The notes below the pieces were generated by a model. The model saw only the letters and a program-made list of their open reading frames with translations. It was not told where the DNA came from and did no database searches. Both the position numbers and the translations under genes were made by a program. Shown here piece after piece: positions 30,265 through 42,234 of a DNA stretch of 64,000 nucleotides. This DNA comes from Symsagittifera roscoffensis (Eukaryota; Xenacoelomorpha; Acoela; Convolutidae), in the NCBI RefSeq assembly GCF_963678635.1, contig NC_087066.1, positions 32,927,301-32,991,300 of the forward strand. The letters run 5' to 3'. Position 1 is the first letter of the stretch. Every line of letters starts with the position of its first letter.

Positions 30265-30720
30265 CTCATTATTGATAAAATACGCTAAAAAAATTATTGA
30301 TAAATTTCCCATACTTAAGCTCAAGTTTATTGGAACATTTTCTAAAAACAATTTTCCCAATGAAACAGGACAACTTTTTTCAAGTAGTGAATACTTCGAA
30401 AACTACACCAGCGGGACATTGAATAACGATTGCAAAAAAAAACACTTTTTTTATGGTGACTCCTATCACAATCCTTCTTGGATGTATCCAAATGTTCAAA
30501 TTCAACTAGATGGATCTCGTTCAGAAACTGTGAACAATGAAATAGTTCAATAAATCCAAATTCCTGTGAAATTTTTTGTTTTTGTTTTGCATTGAAACTT
30601 TTTGATAATACTAACCACTTGTAAGTAAGGAGTGATTTAGAACTACTACGCGATGTGAGTTCATTTTCTAAAAAAGATCAATATCATTGATTTTTTAAAA
30701 TTAATTAAATCTTTAATAAA
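30265..30720 (+). pseudogene. Adenain-like protease remnant, second lineage, copy 1
   Basis: The sequence ILKLKFIGTFSKNNFPNETG, then a frame-shifted FFYGDS and NPNSCGIF-type segment, lines up with the copies at 37.68 and 41.63 kb. Those keep the protease Asp (YGDS) and the catalytic Cys context (NSCGL). Broken by several shifts and stops. Confidence 0.5.
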
Positions 30721-31335
30721 CAGAAACTTTGATTTTCAAGTTACGTCCAAAATTTTTTTTGATAGTCTAGAGTATGTTTTACAGTTCTAACACTCATAAA
30801 AGGAATTAGCGCTTCTTGTATATCACGAAGTTATATTTGAATGCTGTGAAAGTTATTCCTCATAGCTTTTCTGTATTGTGGCACCGTGAAGAAATTCGAA
30901 TATATGGTCTACAGTGAAAACAGTGCAATGTTTTTGTTACGCTACGGGTTTGCGAAAGAGCTTAATAAATTTGATTTAGTTTTGCCAACAAAACCGTACC
31001 CTACAATATTAGATTACACAAAAAAGACATGAGTTTTGCCGATATCTGACGGGTAGTACGGTTCAAGTTTGTCCCAGAAAAAATACCGCGTCCCAAATGC
31101 AACACCCATTATTTGACATAAATTGGAAGACTGTTGAAAAAACCATTTGTAAGTTTCCCTTCTTTTCCTTTCGTTAACATTTATACCAGTTGTTCCAGTC
31201 ATCTATTTAATTTTTGGTGTAAAATTTTTTGTTTGAAAATAGAGTCTCTTGCAATCACCTCCTTAATTGCGTTGAAAATGTTTTCGATACAAGGGTAAAT
31301 AACAGCTTTAATTCGGGTTTTTTGAAAGGATCATG

Positions 31336-31617
31336 TCATTTGATTACTGATTTTTGGATCTTTGTTTTTTTTGTTTCAAACATTCCAAATATAAATGTTC
31401 CATCTATGACTTTTTTAAATTTTATCGGATAAGTAGTTTCAGTCAAGGCGACCTCCCAGTGGCCATTCAAATTAAATTGTTTGTGTAAAAAATTAGAAAA
31501 GGTTGATAATATGTTATCTAGATAGTAGTTCAAGCTTGCATTCGATAAAAATACATTGAAAAAAGACATTTTTCGGACAACTGTTTTAGGATACATTTTT
31601 AAATAAAAAGATACCAC
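31336..31617 (-). pseudogene. Penton-like N-terminus remnant, copy 1
   Basis: MSFFNVFLSNASLNYYLDNI followed by NLNGHWEVALTETTYPIKF is clearly the same pattern as the intact gene at 636 (SASMNIFIDNSL, LQGEWRVALSEITFP). The rest of the gene is not traceable. It shows that the nest is also Polinton-derived. Confidence 0.7.
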
Positions 31618-31849
31618 GATAAGAATTTTTTTTCAATGTTCTACTATTTGGAATTGATGGTATGGATGTTATCTTAGTTTAGAATTGTTTTTGAAAAAGA
31701 CAAAAAAAAACTTTTAGAAGTTTTTTGATTTTTTAGGGATGAGGGTCAAAATCGATACTTTTTTCTTATGAACTATGACTTGCTGATATTGATGATGTCT
31801 TGACTGGTAATAACACTGCGTATTTATACAGGTTAGTAGAAATTACTAA

Positions 31850-32400
31850 CAAGATCACTGACTCATTATGATTGGTATCACTCATCGTTATCAGCGGACG
31901 AAATCGGGAAAACTCGTCTTTTCTTGATGAAAAGAGGCTCATCGTCACTAGTATCTTCTACCTATCCGTCTTCACTCTAATCTTCTTCAGAACTGTCTTC
32001 ATGCTCTTCTTCTTCATACTCGTCTTACTCTTTTTCACTCTCCTCACAATCTTCAACTTTCCGATTTTCTTCTCCTTCGCCAACCTCAATAAGAGTTCAT
32101 TAAAACTTTTTTTGACAAATCAATTATCATTTTAATAATTTATGGTAATATTTTAATTGAAAAAAGTCTTCTTGTTCCTCCGCTAGCCTAAACACATTGG
32201 TTAACTCTGCGACACTGAGTAGCGGATTTCCTTCTTTGTCCTACAACTTCTTGGACCACTCCTTAGCAGTCCAGTATAAGTCTGTTGGTTCATTTGGTAG
32301 CCTTTCAAAAAAAACATGTCAGTCGAGTTTTTACAAGTTTTTACGAATTCTTAAAAAGACTTTCAATACTTTTAACTGACTTCTCCTAAGTGTTTTAAGA
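31850..32400 (-). pseudogene. Acidic-protein gene remnant, copy 1
   Basis: The minus-strand frame reads TDLYWTAKEWSKKL, then LLSVAELTNVFRL, then a Glu/Asp-rich tail and DDEPLFIKK-like end, matching copies at 39.2-39.7 kb (minus) and 40.1-40.6 kb (plus). Stops and shifts are present. Function unknown. Confidence 0.5.
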
Positions 32401-32511
32401 CAACGGAAAAAATCTTGGAAAAAATTCATCTAATTTAAATCGAAAAATTTTCCGCAGTTAATCAAAAAGTAGTCTGTTAGTTTTTATGAAAATTTTTAGA
32501 TTCAGTTTAAA

Positions 32512-32745
32512 ATGGCTCAAAAAAAGTTCGACTCCAACTTTGAAAATAGTGAAGAAATTGACAATCTCTTATTAAAACTTGGTATTTCACGTTTGTAATC
32601 GATTACAAAATTAGAGCAAGTTTTTTCCCGGATCTACATTGTTTGAATGCTTTAGATGGTCTCAAAAAAGAAGAGCTTGAGAACAATTTGGTAGATCAAG
32701 CGTCTTCTTCAAAATTGCCCAATATCCCGAAAAAGGTAAATCATT
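32512..32745 (+). pseudogene. MAQKK-type unknown exon, copy 1
   Basis: ATG AQKKFDSNFENSEEIDNLL, a TAA break, then KKEELENNLVDQASSSKLPN up to a GTAAAT donor. Nearly the same sequence lies at 39786-40010. It diverges from the acidic gene. Family not recognised. Confidence 0.4.
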
Positions 32746-32919
32746 ATAATATTAAAAATAAAAAGATCTATATCAGACATAATTAATTTTATTAAAATCT
32801 ATATAAAATCAATTGGTCGAAAAATCCTTTTGATCATTCGAGCTTTTTTTCTGAGTGTTTTCTTCTCAGCTGAAAAGTCATTGGAAAACTTTGAAACCTT
32901 TTAAAAGTTAACGCTCAAA

Positions 32920-33141
32920 ATGGGCTGTAGAAATCCTAACGTTCGCGATTATATGGCTAATGATACACAAAATTTTACAGAAATTTTTTTAAATGAGAAT
33001 TCGAATGATTCAGGTTACTGGTCACACTATCCAGAGGTTCCAAAACTCAATGAGAAAAACGATTACCCATCAGAATCCTTGTGCAATGCATGTTACCCAG
33101 ATCGTCAAAAAAGTGAGTGTTTTTCTTTCAAATATGAATGA
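32920..33141 (+). pseudogene. Small first exon of unknown nest gene, copy 2
   Basis: Repeat of the exon at 27294 with few substitutions (for example TQNFTE for TRSFTE); the frame and the GTGAGTG donor are kept. Confidence 0.4.
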
Positions 33142-33166
33142 AGTTCAAATCAATTAAAGTGCAATT

Positions 33167-33502
33167 TTAAATCAATTTATGTGCAAATCTTACCTTTTTT
33201 CCAATTTCATTTTGCTTTAGTGGGAAGAATACGCAAAACTGTACGAACCAAAAATTATATCTTAAAAACCAATTTAGTTTTTCACTCCCAAATCTTCTCC
33301 GGCCGATTGGACCGAAATCAAGATTGTCGTTTCCTTTCGTTACCATTTTGAGTGTATCAATCTTTTGATTGCATGCACAGAATGTTTTACTGTTCAAACA
33401 AACCAATTCTGTTCCACTCCATTCAATTTTGAAGAAACCAGGTGTTTGATTATCAAACTTCTTTTGATTCTCACAACAAACACGTGATAAGATTTTAAAC
33501 AT
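33167..33502 (-). pseudogene. Polymerase B thumb remnant, copy 2
   Basis: Repeat of the 27541-27876 remnant, same thumb motifs (TPGFFKIEWSG, LNSKTF). Part of the longer polymerase remnant that continues to about 35870. Confidence 0.65.
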
Positions 33503-33879
33503 ATCATCTGGAAAACAATCCCTCTCACCTCAGTTTTTCTGCACCCAGCTTGTAAATATTGCAAGCTTCAGCTGTCATGCGCTCGTTTTTAGTTGATTCA
33601 GTCCTTGAACGTGTATCTATTTCAATTGCTCGATTCGTTTAAGAACGTAAAATTTGTCCGATAAAGTCGTATTTTAACTCTAGCATTCGCTGCTTGGCAT
33701 TGTTTAATGATGCAAAACCCACTATAATTGGTTCGTCATGACATGTTGTTTTTTTTATCTCTTTATTTCCTAGATGTTTCTGTCAATGACATCATAGGAC
33801 TTAAATCGAGCAGAGTTAACCTTTTTTGTTACAGCTTTTTTGTTAACATAAAGAGTTTTATCAAATTTTGTTTTATTGA

Positions 33880-34375
33880 TTAGATGTATTCCATAGACGC
33901 TGTTACCAAAAAGTTTCGATGTCTAGGCAAAAACAGTCTTATCAAAGTCAGCATCTTCAAGTCTGCGGTTGTAGCTAACAAAGTCAATGAAATCCCTGAA
34001 AGGTTTCTCGCGATTGTATCGTGTAAACAAATGACACTTACTGACAAGAAGACGTTGAATTGGACACCACTTAATGTAGTCAGTTGTGAGTAGAACTTCA
34101 TCACCAAAATAACTGGCTAGAAGACAGCGCCAACCAGTAGACATCATTCCGTTAGCCACAATAAATTCAATCATATCACCATCAAGATCACTGCGATTAA
34201 CAATTGTGTTTTTGAAAATTGGTGGCAATTCCTCGAAGTTATCTTTCAGATGATCTGGAACGTGGATATCAGCCAAAACGAGACCATATAACTCGTCTGT
34301 CATTAACACCTGAAGAAAATGACCTTTTGAAAGCGTTGATTTTGTCATATTCAATTCTCGGCACATCAATAGCAC
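33880..34375 (-). pseudogene. Polymerase B palm remnant, copy 2
   Basis: Repeat of the 28254-28742 remnant (ADIHVPDHLKDNFEELPPIF, LLASYFGDEVLLTTDY), with a frameshift near 33925. Unlike copy 1, upstream polymerase sequence is kept (motif A at 34854-35195). Confidence 0.7.
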
Positions 34376-34853
34376 ATCAATATTGTATTGCTTTTCGAAT
34401 GACCATTCACGTTCTCATTTCCCAGGGACGGTGTACCCTGTCAACAGAAAATAAATCAAAACAAGATTTTCTTTAACATTATTTCAATTTTCATCAAAAA
34501 TTGCACATTTTGGTTTGAAAAATATTTTTTGTTTAAAAATTGAGAGTTCTCATGTTACAAACAATATCGTATTTGCAAATTAAAAAAACTTTGAGATTCA
34601 AGGAAAGACTATCGTTGATTGTCATTTTGTCGAATATGTACGGGTTTTCTTGTGAATTAGGTCTGGTTGAAAAAAAAACAAAAAACAACATTTTCTTTCA
34701 AAAAATTTAAAAAAAATAATTTTTAACTATTCAGATTTATTAATTTGTCAATTCACTGCCTCATTAGGTAGACAAATTGAGCATGGTGGTAGCAACCCAT
34801 GAACTCTCATAATATGCAACTTGGTTGACAGCCGGCTTCGGGAAAGGGTTTTC

Positions 34854-35870
34854 CTATCTTGTTGTGCGAGTAAGAAAATCCAGATGTGACCACACACGAT
34901 GGACTGTTATTATAATGTTGTTTAGAAGAAAAACAAACAAATTCTCTCTCTGATATTTGAAGAGGATGTCTATGCGGCTGAAGTCTGTTACCGGAATTGG
35001 GTTTGTATACTGTATAGGGACCATTATGAATATTTCCACCAATTGCAGACTGATATAATACTTAGTGTCATAACCAATTATTGGTTTCACTAATTTTTTC
35101 TCGGCTTCACCTATGAATGATTGATTTACTTTCTCGTAACGACTGAAGTCTAAACTGGGTCCGCCTATGATCTGTTTACGCACCAATTTGTACAAACTTT
35201 CATGTTTTTCACCAAATCGAAAAATGGCTTCACCGCGATTAAACCTGTGAAGTATTTTTTATCAGCATCACTCAATGTCAGTATCTTTTTAACAGGCCAG
35301 TTTTTTCATGTTTATAGAAATGAATCAAGTTTTTAACAGCTTCATGGAGAGGTTCAACGTCAAGACAGTTGTAGTATTTCAAAAGTCTTTCATTGTTTCA
35401 AATTTTTCATTGTTCCATAATTGTTTGATTAGCTCGTAGTTTTTGGTATTTTTGGGTTTGAAGGGTCACCACCTTTATCCACAATTTTTTTAAAAATCAG
35501 AATCAGGAGTAATTTCATTGCGCAAATAGGCAAAAAAGTCGAATAAGGAGGTAAAGTGATTTCATAAAGTTTATCAAAAGACACCAAGTACCCATAGGGG
35601 AAAAACTGTTTGCTGTTACACCATAAGCTTTGAGAAATTGGTCTAATGAGGTACCTGCTGCTAAAAACTGACTGCTGTCATTGAAACGAAGTGTCGGTAA
35701 GGCTAATAACAGGATTCGATTATTCTTTTTGATTATATAGAAGGTTGAAAGTTCGTCATTACCAAGTAAAGATTTGAAGAAAAACTTGAATTACACTCAA
35801 ATCATGAAATCCACCATTGAATCCTACCTCTGGTTATTGTTCAAGCTAGTGTTTTAGTACGAGCCTTCAC
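34854..35870 (-). pseudogene. Polymerase B motif A and upstream region, copy 2
   Basis: On the minus strand, from about 35870 inward, come the pieces FIDSSQFLAAGTSL and KAYGVTANxFSPYGY, then a HESLYKLVRKQIIGGPS segment, then GEAEKKLVKPIIGYDTKYY. The last corresponds to motif A but has lost the DANALY residues kept in the inverted copy at 44830. Decayed exonuclease-palm linker of the second-lineage polymerase. Confidence 0.65.
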
Positions 35871-36020
35871 TTTTTTCTAACCTAACTCGCAAATAACAAT
35901 GTTCATTAAATGTGTTCACTTGTGTGCATTCTGCAATAATCACGATCTGTAGCATTGGAAATTTCATAGCATCTGTTCTCTGCTTTATATGTGGCTAGTG
36001 TTCGTGATTGTTGAAGCTAA

Positions 36021-36093
36021 GCGTCCATGGCTGAGAGGTTAGTAAGTGAGATTTCTATTTTCTAGGTCGTTTGGTCAAACCCGGGACGTCGTG
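36021..36093 (+). pseudogene. tRNA-Ser-like pseudogene or SINE head, copy 1
   Basis: TGGCTGAGAGGTTAG matches a class II tRNA A box, and TTTGGTCAAACCCGGG resembles a B box with one base missing. The flanks GCGTCC and GGGACGTC could form a distorted acceptor stem. The inverted copy at 43872 keeps GGTCGAACCC. Too degraded to be a working tRNA; it may be an old tRNA gene or a tRNA-derived SINE. Confidence 0.4.
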
Positions 36094-36229
36094 AAATTTT
36101 TACTAATTGGAGGCTTATTTTTACTTTTTCTTATTGCACTTTTTAGATCTCTAGAGCTGCTTTTTGTCGTGCTCTCGCTAGTATTTGTGAAAATATGATT
36201 TTGGCTTTTGAAGTGTTTTTTCTATATAT

Positions 36230-37170
36230 TTGCCTTGGGAAGACTTCAGTAAAAATAACAATTCGTCAAACGGATTCCAATCATTTGCAAACAGTGACAA
36301 CAACTCGAGTAGTTTTGATCCAAATGACGACGTAGAAAACAAGACAGAAATTCCCCTGTTAGCTAAATTAGTCTCTTTGCGACTTAAGTGGGTGGATGAA
36401 AACAATGTCACAGTTACTGACCAGAGAAAGGATTAGAGCAACCCCCTCTTCGGTCAAGTTCTTTCATTCCAAGAATTAAGCCTCAAGCATGAAATTGTGA
36501 AAAAGCGCAACAAGACAAACATTCTCCTGATAGCTAAATTAGTCTTTTCGGGGCTCAAGTGGGTGGATGAAAACAATGCCACAGTTACTGACCAGAGAAA
36601 GGATGAGAGCAACCCCCTCTTCGGTCAAATTTTTCCATTCCAAGAATTAAAACTCAAGCATGAAAATGTGAAAAAGCGCGACAAGACAGATATTTTCTTC
36701 ATAGCCAAATTAGTCTCTTCGGGTCTCAAGTGGGTGGATGAAAACAATGTCACAGTTACTGACCAGAGAAAGGATTAGAGCAACCCCCTCTTCGGTCAAG
36801 TTCTTTCCTTTCAAGAATTAAACCTCAAGCATGAAAATGTGAAAAAGCGCATTAAGACAGACTTTTTCCTGATAGCTAAATTAGTCTCTTCGGGACTCAA
36901 GTGGGTCGACGAAAACAATGTCACAGTTATTGACCAGATAAAGGATTAGAGCAACCCCTTCTTTGGTCAAGTTCTTTCATTCCAAGAGTTAAACCTCAAT
37001 CATGAAAATGTGAAAGCGCTTCAAGATATTAAGCTCGTTCGTCCATCGGCTATTCAAAGCAAAGCTCTCGCTAGTTTGCTGTCTGAGCCACCAAACCAGA
37101 GTCGAGAACTGGCTAAAGTCAGGAACTGGCAAAACTGCGGCTTCTGTGCTGGCTACTTTGTCAAGGATAA
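36230..37170 (+). pseudogene. DDX19/Dbp5 helicase fragment with 171-bp repeats, copy 2
   Basis: It begins with an Asn/Ser-rich N-terminus (SSNGFQSFANSDNNSSSFDP). Four 171-bp units follow (starts 36343, 36514, 36685, 36856), then the Q motif (HPSAIQSKALA equivalent, VRPSAIQSKALA) and a damaged motif I. The second and third units are open across their junction because TAG is GAG there. An internal duplication of a GAACTGGC(T/A)AA segment breaks motif I. Confidence 0.85.
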
Positions 37171-37424
37171 ACGTTGATGAAAGGAATGATTTTTTCTATT
37201 TCTTATGAATAGCCGGTTCCATTTTTAATTGTGACCTCTGTTCGTTCGTTAGTCGTTCAAAATATTCATTCCAGTTTACGCAGCATTTTGGTTTTAGATT
37301 TAAGTTCAAAAGAGGTTTTTCCTGATCATTTTTTGTTGAAAACATCAATTAAGACAAGCCCCAATATAAGTTTTTGTAGGCTACTTCTCTCATCGAAAAT
37401 GTACAAAGAAACTAGTTTTTACGT

Positions 37425-37495
37425 TTGAGATAAGTGGTTTTCGTTTCAGATAAGTGGTTTTCGTTTCAGATAAGTGGTTTTTGTTTGAGACAACC
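37425..37495 (+). repeat. 20-bp tandem repeat
   Basis: About three units of GATAAGTGGTTTTCGTTTCA; copy 1 of the nest has related but diverged units at 30058-30105. Intronic or intergenic in the DDX19 fragment. Confidence 0.7.
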
Positions 37496-37639
37496 CTCAA
37501 AATCAAAGTTTGTAGAACTGTATGGAGCATTATACGACTCGAGCTTGAATTTTCTCGTCAGACGGCAGAACCTTTTGAAGTGTTTGCGTTGGAGAGCGAT
37601 TTTCTATATTCTCAATTAATCAAGAATGATCAATTTCGC

Positions 37640-38100
37640 TCATTTTTGATAAAATACGCTAAAAAAAAATGATAATTTTCCCATACTTAAATTCAAGTTT
37701 GCTGGAACATTTTCTAAAAACAATTTTCCCAATGAAACAGGACAACTTTTTTCAAGTAGTGAATACATCGAAAACTACAGCAGCGGGACATTGAATAAGG
37801 ATTGCAAGAAAAAACACGTTTTTTATGGTGACTCCTATCAAAATCCTACTTGGATGTATCCAAATGTTCAAATTCAACTAGATGGATCTCGCTTAGAAAC
37901 TGTGAACAATCAAGTAGTTCAACAAATCCAAAATCTTGTGAATTTTTTTGCATTTGTTTTGCATTGAAACTTTTTGATAATACTAACCACTTGTATGTTA
38001 AGAGTGATTTAGAACTAATACGCGTTGTGAGTTCATTTTTCTAAAAAAATCAAAATCATTGATTTTTTAAAATTAATTCAATCTTTAATAAACAGAAACT
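37640..38100 (+). pseudogene. Adenain-like protease remnant, copy 2
   Basis: Repeat of 30265-30720 (FKFAGTFSKNNFPNETG-like start, then NPKSCEFFCICFALKLFDNT), where the catalytic Cys context has decayed from NSCGL to KSCEF. Frameshifted, not functional. Confidence 0.5.
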
Positions 38101-38739
38101 TTGATTTTCAAGTTTAGTCCAAAATTTTTTGACAGTGTAGAGTATGATTTACAGTTCAAACACTTATAAAAGGATTTAGCGCTCACTCTATATCATGAAG
38201 TTCTATTTGAATGCTGTGAAAGTTATTCCTCATAGCTTTTCTGTATTGTGGAACCGTGAAGAAATTCGAATGTATGGTCTCGAGTGAAAACAGTGCAATG
38301 TTTTTGATACGCTACGGGTTTGCGAAAGTGCGTAATAAATGTGATTTAGTGTCGCCAACAAAACCGTACCCTACAATATTAGATTACACAAAAAAGACAT
38401 GAGTTTTGCCGATATCTGACGGGTAGTACGGTTCAATTTTAATCCAGAAAAAAATACCGCGTCCCAAATGCAACACCCATTATTTGACATAAATTGGAAG
38501 ACTGTTGAAAAAACCTTTTGTAAGTCTTACCTTCTTTTCCTTTCGTTAACATTTATATCAGTTGTTCCGGTCATCTTATTAAATTTTGGTGTGAAATTTT
38601 TTGTTTGAAAATAGAAACTTTTGCAATCACCTCATTATTTTGCGTTGAAAATACTTTCGATACTAGGGTAAATAACAGCTTTAATTCGGTTTTTTTGAAA
38701 GGATCATGTTATTTGATTACTGATTTTTGGATCTTTTTT

Positions 38740-38950
38740 TTCAAACATTCCAAACACAAATGTTCCATCTATGACTTTTTAAAAATTTTATCGGATAATT
38801 AATTTCAGTCAAGGCGACCTCCCAGTGGCCATTCAACCAAATTGTTTGTGTAAAAAATTGGAAAAGAATGATAATATGTTATCTAGATAGTAGTTCAAGC
38901 TTGCATTCGATAAAAAGACATTTTTCGAACATATGTTTTAGGATAAGTTT
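38740..38950 (-). pseudogene. Penton-like N-terminus remnant, copy 2
   Basis: Shortened and shifted repeat of 31336-31617, with the NGHWEVALTE-type segment on the minus strand near 38830 and a deletion around the start codon. Confidence 0.5.
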
Positions 38951-39149
38951 TTAAATAAAAAGTTTGGATGTTACCTTAGTTTGGAATTGTTTTTGAAAAA
39001 GACAAAAACTTTTTTGGAAGTTTTATGATTTTTACGGATAAGGGTCAAAATCGATACTTTTTTCTAATGAACTATGACTTGCTGATATTGATGATGTATT
39101 GACTGGTAATAACACTGCGTATTTATACAGGTTAGTAGAAATTAATAAC

Positions 39150-40015
39150 AAGATCACTGACTTATTATGATTGGTATCACTCATCGTTATTAGCGGACGA
39201 AATCAGGAAAACTCGTCCTTTCTTGATGAAAAGAAGCTCATCGTCACTAGTATCTTCTACCTATCCGTCTTCACTCTAATCTTCTTCAGAACTGTCTTCA
39301 TGCTCTTCTTCTTCATACTCGTCTCCCTCTTTTTCGCTCTCCTCCCAATCTTCAACTTTCCGATTTTCTTCTCCTTCGCCAACCTCTATAACAGTTCATT
39401 AAAACTTTTTTGAAAAATCAATTATCATTTTATTAAATTATGGTAATATTTTAATTGAAAAAAGTCTTCTTGTTCCTCCGCTAGCCTAAACACATTGGTT
39501 AACTCTGCGACACTGAGTAGCGGATTTCCTTCTTCGTCCTACAACTTTTTGAACCACTCCTTGGCAGTCCAGTATGTGTCTGTTGGTTCATTTGGTAGCC
39601 TTTCAAAAAAAACATGTCAGTCGAGTTTTTACAAGTTTTTACGAATTCTTAAAAAGACTTTCAATACTTTTAACTGACTTCTCCTAAGAGTTTTAAGACA
39701 ACGGAAAAACTCTCGGAAAAGATTCATCTAATTTAAATAGATAAATTTTCCGAAGTTTTACGAAATTTTTTAGATTCAGTTTAAAATGGCTCAAAAAAAT
39801 TTCGACTCCAACTTTGAAAAAAGTGAAGAAATTGTCAATCTCTTTTTAAAACTAGGTATTTCACGTTTGTAATCGATTACAACATTAGAGCAAATTTTTT
39901 CCCGGATCTACATTGTTTGAATGCTTTAGATGGTCCCGAAAAGGAAGAGCTTGAGAACAATTTGGTAGATCAAGCGTCTTCTTCAAAATTGCCCAATATC
40001 CCGAAAAAGGTAAAT
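39150..40015. pseudogene. Acidic-protein (minus) and MAQKK-type (plus) remnants, copy 2
   Basis: The minus strand, 39680-39170, repeats the acidic gene remnant. The plus strand, 39786-40010, repeats the MAQKK exon with its GTAAAT-like donor. The repeat unit ends at about 40080, where the inverted copy begins. Confidence 0.5.
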
Positions 40016-40129
40016 CATTGTAATATTAAAATTAAAAAAATGATCCATATCAGACACAACTAGTTTTAATAAAACCTATATACGCTTATCAATCTAGTTT
40101 AGCACAATATATTCGATCTCCAGTTTTTT

Positions 40130-40590
40130 TTGAAAGGCAGAAAACGGTTAACGGCTACCAAATGCACCAACAGACACGTACTGGACTGCTAAAGAGTGGT
40201 TCAATAAGTTGAAAGACGAAGAAGGAAATTTGCTACTCGGTGTCGAAGAGTTAAACAATGCGTTTCGGCTACCAAAAGAACCAGAAGACTCTTTTTTTTT
40301 CAGTTAAAATATTACCCTAATTTATAAAAATGATAATTAATTTTTCAAAAAAAGTTTTAATGAACTGTTATAGAATTGGCGAAGGAGATGAAAATCGGAA
40401 AGTTGAAGATTGGGAGGAGAGCGAAAAAGAGGAAGACGCGTATGAAGAAGAAGAGCTTGAAGACAGTTCTGAAGAAGATTAGAGTGAAGACGGATATGTA
40501 GAAGATACTAGTGACGATGAGCCGCTTATCATCAAGAAGGGACGAGTGGTCCTGATTTCGTCCTATGATAACGATGAGTGATACCAATCA
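40130..40590 (+). pseudogene. Acidic-protein gene remnant, inverted copy 3
   Basis: Plus-strand frame LPNAPTDTYWTAKEWFNKLK, then LLLGVEELNNAFRLPKEPED, then GEGDENRKVEDWEESEKEED and an EEEELEDSSEED tail. A TAG follows, then DTSDDEPLIIKKGRVV. This is the best-preserved copy of the gene. A highly acidic C-terminus suggests a DNA- or histone-mimicking or scaffold role, but nothing shows it. Confidence 0.5.
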
Positions 40591-40914
40591 TAAGGAGTCA
40601 GTGATCTTGTTGATAACTATAACTAACCTGTATAAAAACCCAGTGCTATTATCCAGCCAAGACATCATCAAAATCAGCAGGTCATAGTTCATTAAAAAAT
40701 TATCGATTTTGACCCTGATCCCTAAAAAGCAAAAAGTTTCAAAAAAAAAACTTTTTTTTAATTTTTCAAGAACATTATTAAGTTAAAGTAACATCAGTAC
40801 CATCACTTCCAAATAGAGAACTTTGAAAAAAAATTCAGTTTGCGGTATCATTTTATCAAAAAAACTATCCTAAAACAGTTTTTCTCCGAAATGTCTTTTT
40901 AAATTGATCTATTA

Positions 40915-41180
40915 TCGAATGCAAGCTTGAACTACTATCCAGATAACACAAAATCTTTCTTTTCTAAGTTTTCACCCGAACAAATTAATTGGAATGGTCA
41001 ATTGGAGGTTGCCTTGACTGAATTTTTTTATCCGAGAAAATTGAATAAGGTCATAGATGAAACATTTGTGTTTGGTATGTATGAAACAAAAAACAACAAA
41101 GATCCAAAAATCAGTAATCAGTTGACACGATCATTTCAAAAAAAAGTACCGAATCAAAGACGGTTTTTACCCTAGTATCG
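40915..41180 (+). pseudogene. Penton-like N-terminus remnant, inverted copy 3
   Basis: LNYYPDNTKSFFSKF and NWNGQLEVALTEFFYPRKLN, then a FGMYETK segment, follow the pattern of the intact gene at 636. The frame is lost after about 80 codons. Confidence 0.65.
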
Positions 41181-41633
41181 AAAGTATTTTCAACGCACGT
41201 AATGAGGCGATTGCAAAAGATTCTGTTTTCAAATAAAAAACATTTACACTAAAATTTTTAGATGACTGGAACAACTGATATAAACGTTAACGAGAGAGAA
41301 GGAAGCGAAGATTTACAAATAGTTTTTTCAACAGAATCTTCTGATTTTTGTCAAATAATGAGTCTTGTATCTGGGACGCGGTATTTTTTCTGGGACAAAC
41401 TTGAACAGTAATACCCGTCAGATATCGAGAAAACTCATGTCTTTTTTGTGTACTCTTATATTGTAGAATACGGTTTTGTTGGCGACACTAAATCCCAATT
41501 ATCACGCTCTTTCGCAAATTCGTAGCGTATCAAAAACAATGCAATGACTGCACTCAAGACCAGTTCATTAGTTCATTCCTTTTATAAATGTTGGAACTGT
41601 AAAACTTACTCTACACTTTCGAAAAATTTCAGA

Positions 41634-42112
41634 CTAAACTTGAAAATGAAAACTTATTAAAGATCTAAATAAATTTAAAATTTCAATGAACCTGTTTTTC
41701 TTACAAAATGAACTCATCACGCGTATTAGTTCTAAATTACTCTTAACATACAAGTGCTTAGTTTTATCAAACAGTTTCAGTAAGAAATAAAGACAAATAA
41801 GTCCACAAGAGTTTGGATTTTGTTCAACTACTTCATTGTTCACAGTTTCTAAACGAGATCCATCTAGTTGAGTTTGAACATTTGGATACATCCAAATCGG
41901 ATTCTGATAGAATCGCCATACAAATACGTGTTTTTTTTTCTTGCAACCATTATTGAATGTCGTACTGGTGTATTTTTCGAAGTATTCACTACTTGAAAAG
42001 TGTTGTCCTGTTTCTTTGGGAACTGAAAATTTTTCGCAGAAAATGACCAAATATACTTGAAATTAAGTATATGAATTTTATCAGTAATTTTTTTCAGAAC
42101 AAAATTATTCAT
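41634..42112 (-). pseudogene. Adenain-like protease remnant, inverted copy 3
   Basis: The best protease copy in the nest. One frame has DNTFQVVNTSKNTPVRHSIM (catalytic His region, GTHW changed to VRHS) and YLYGDSI (Asp). The other frame has EQNPNSCGLICLYFLLKLF (Gln/Cys region) and a C-terminal helix. A frameshift lies between them. Compare the intact gene at 3264. Confidence 0.65.
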
Positions 42113-42234
42113 GTTTTAGAACTTTGCCGTTTTGATCAATTGAACTGTAGACAATCGCTCTCCAATCACCAACACTTCAATAGGTTCTGCCTTCTCTCGA
42201 GAAAACTCAAGCTCGAGTCGTAGAATGTTCCATG

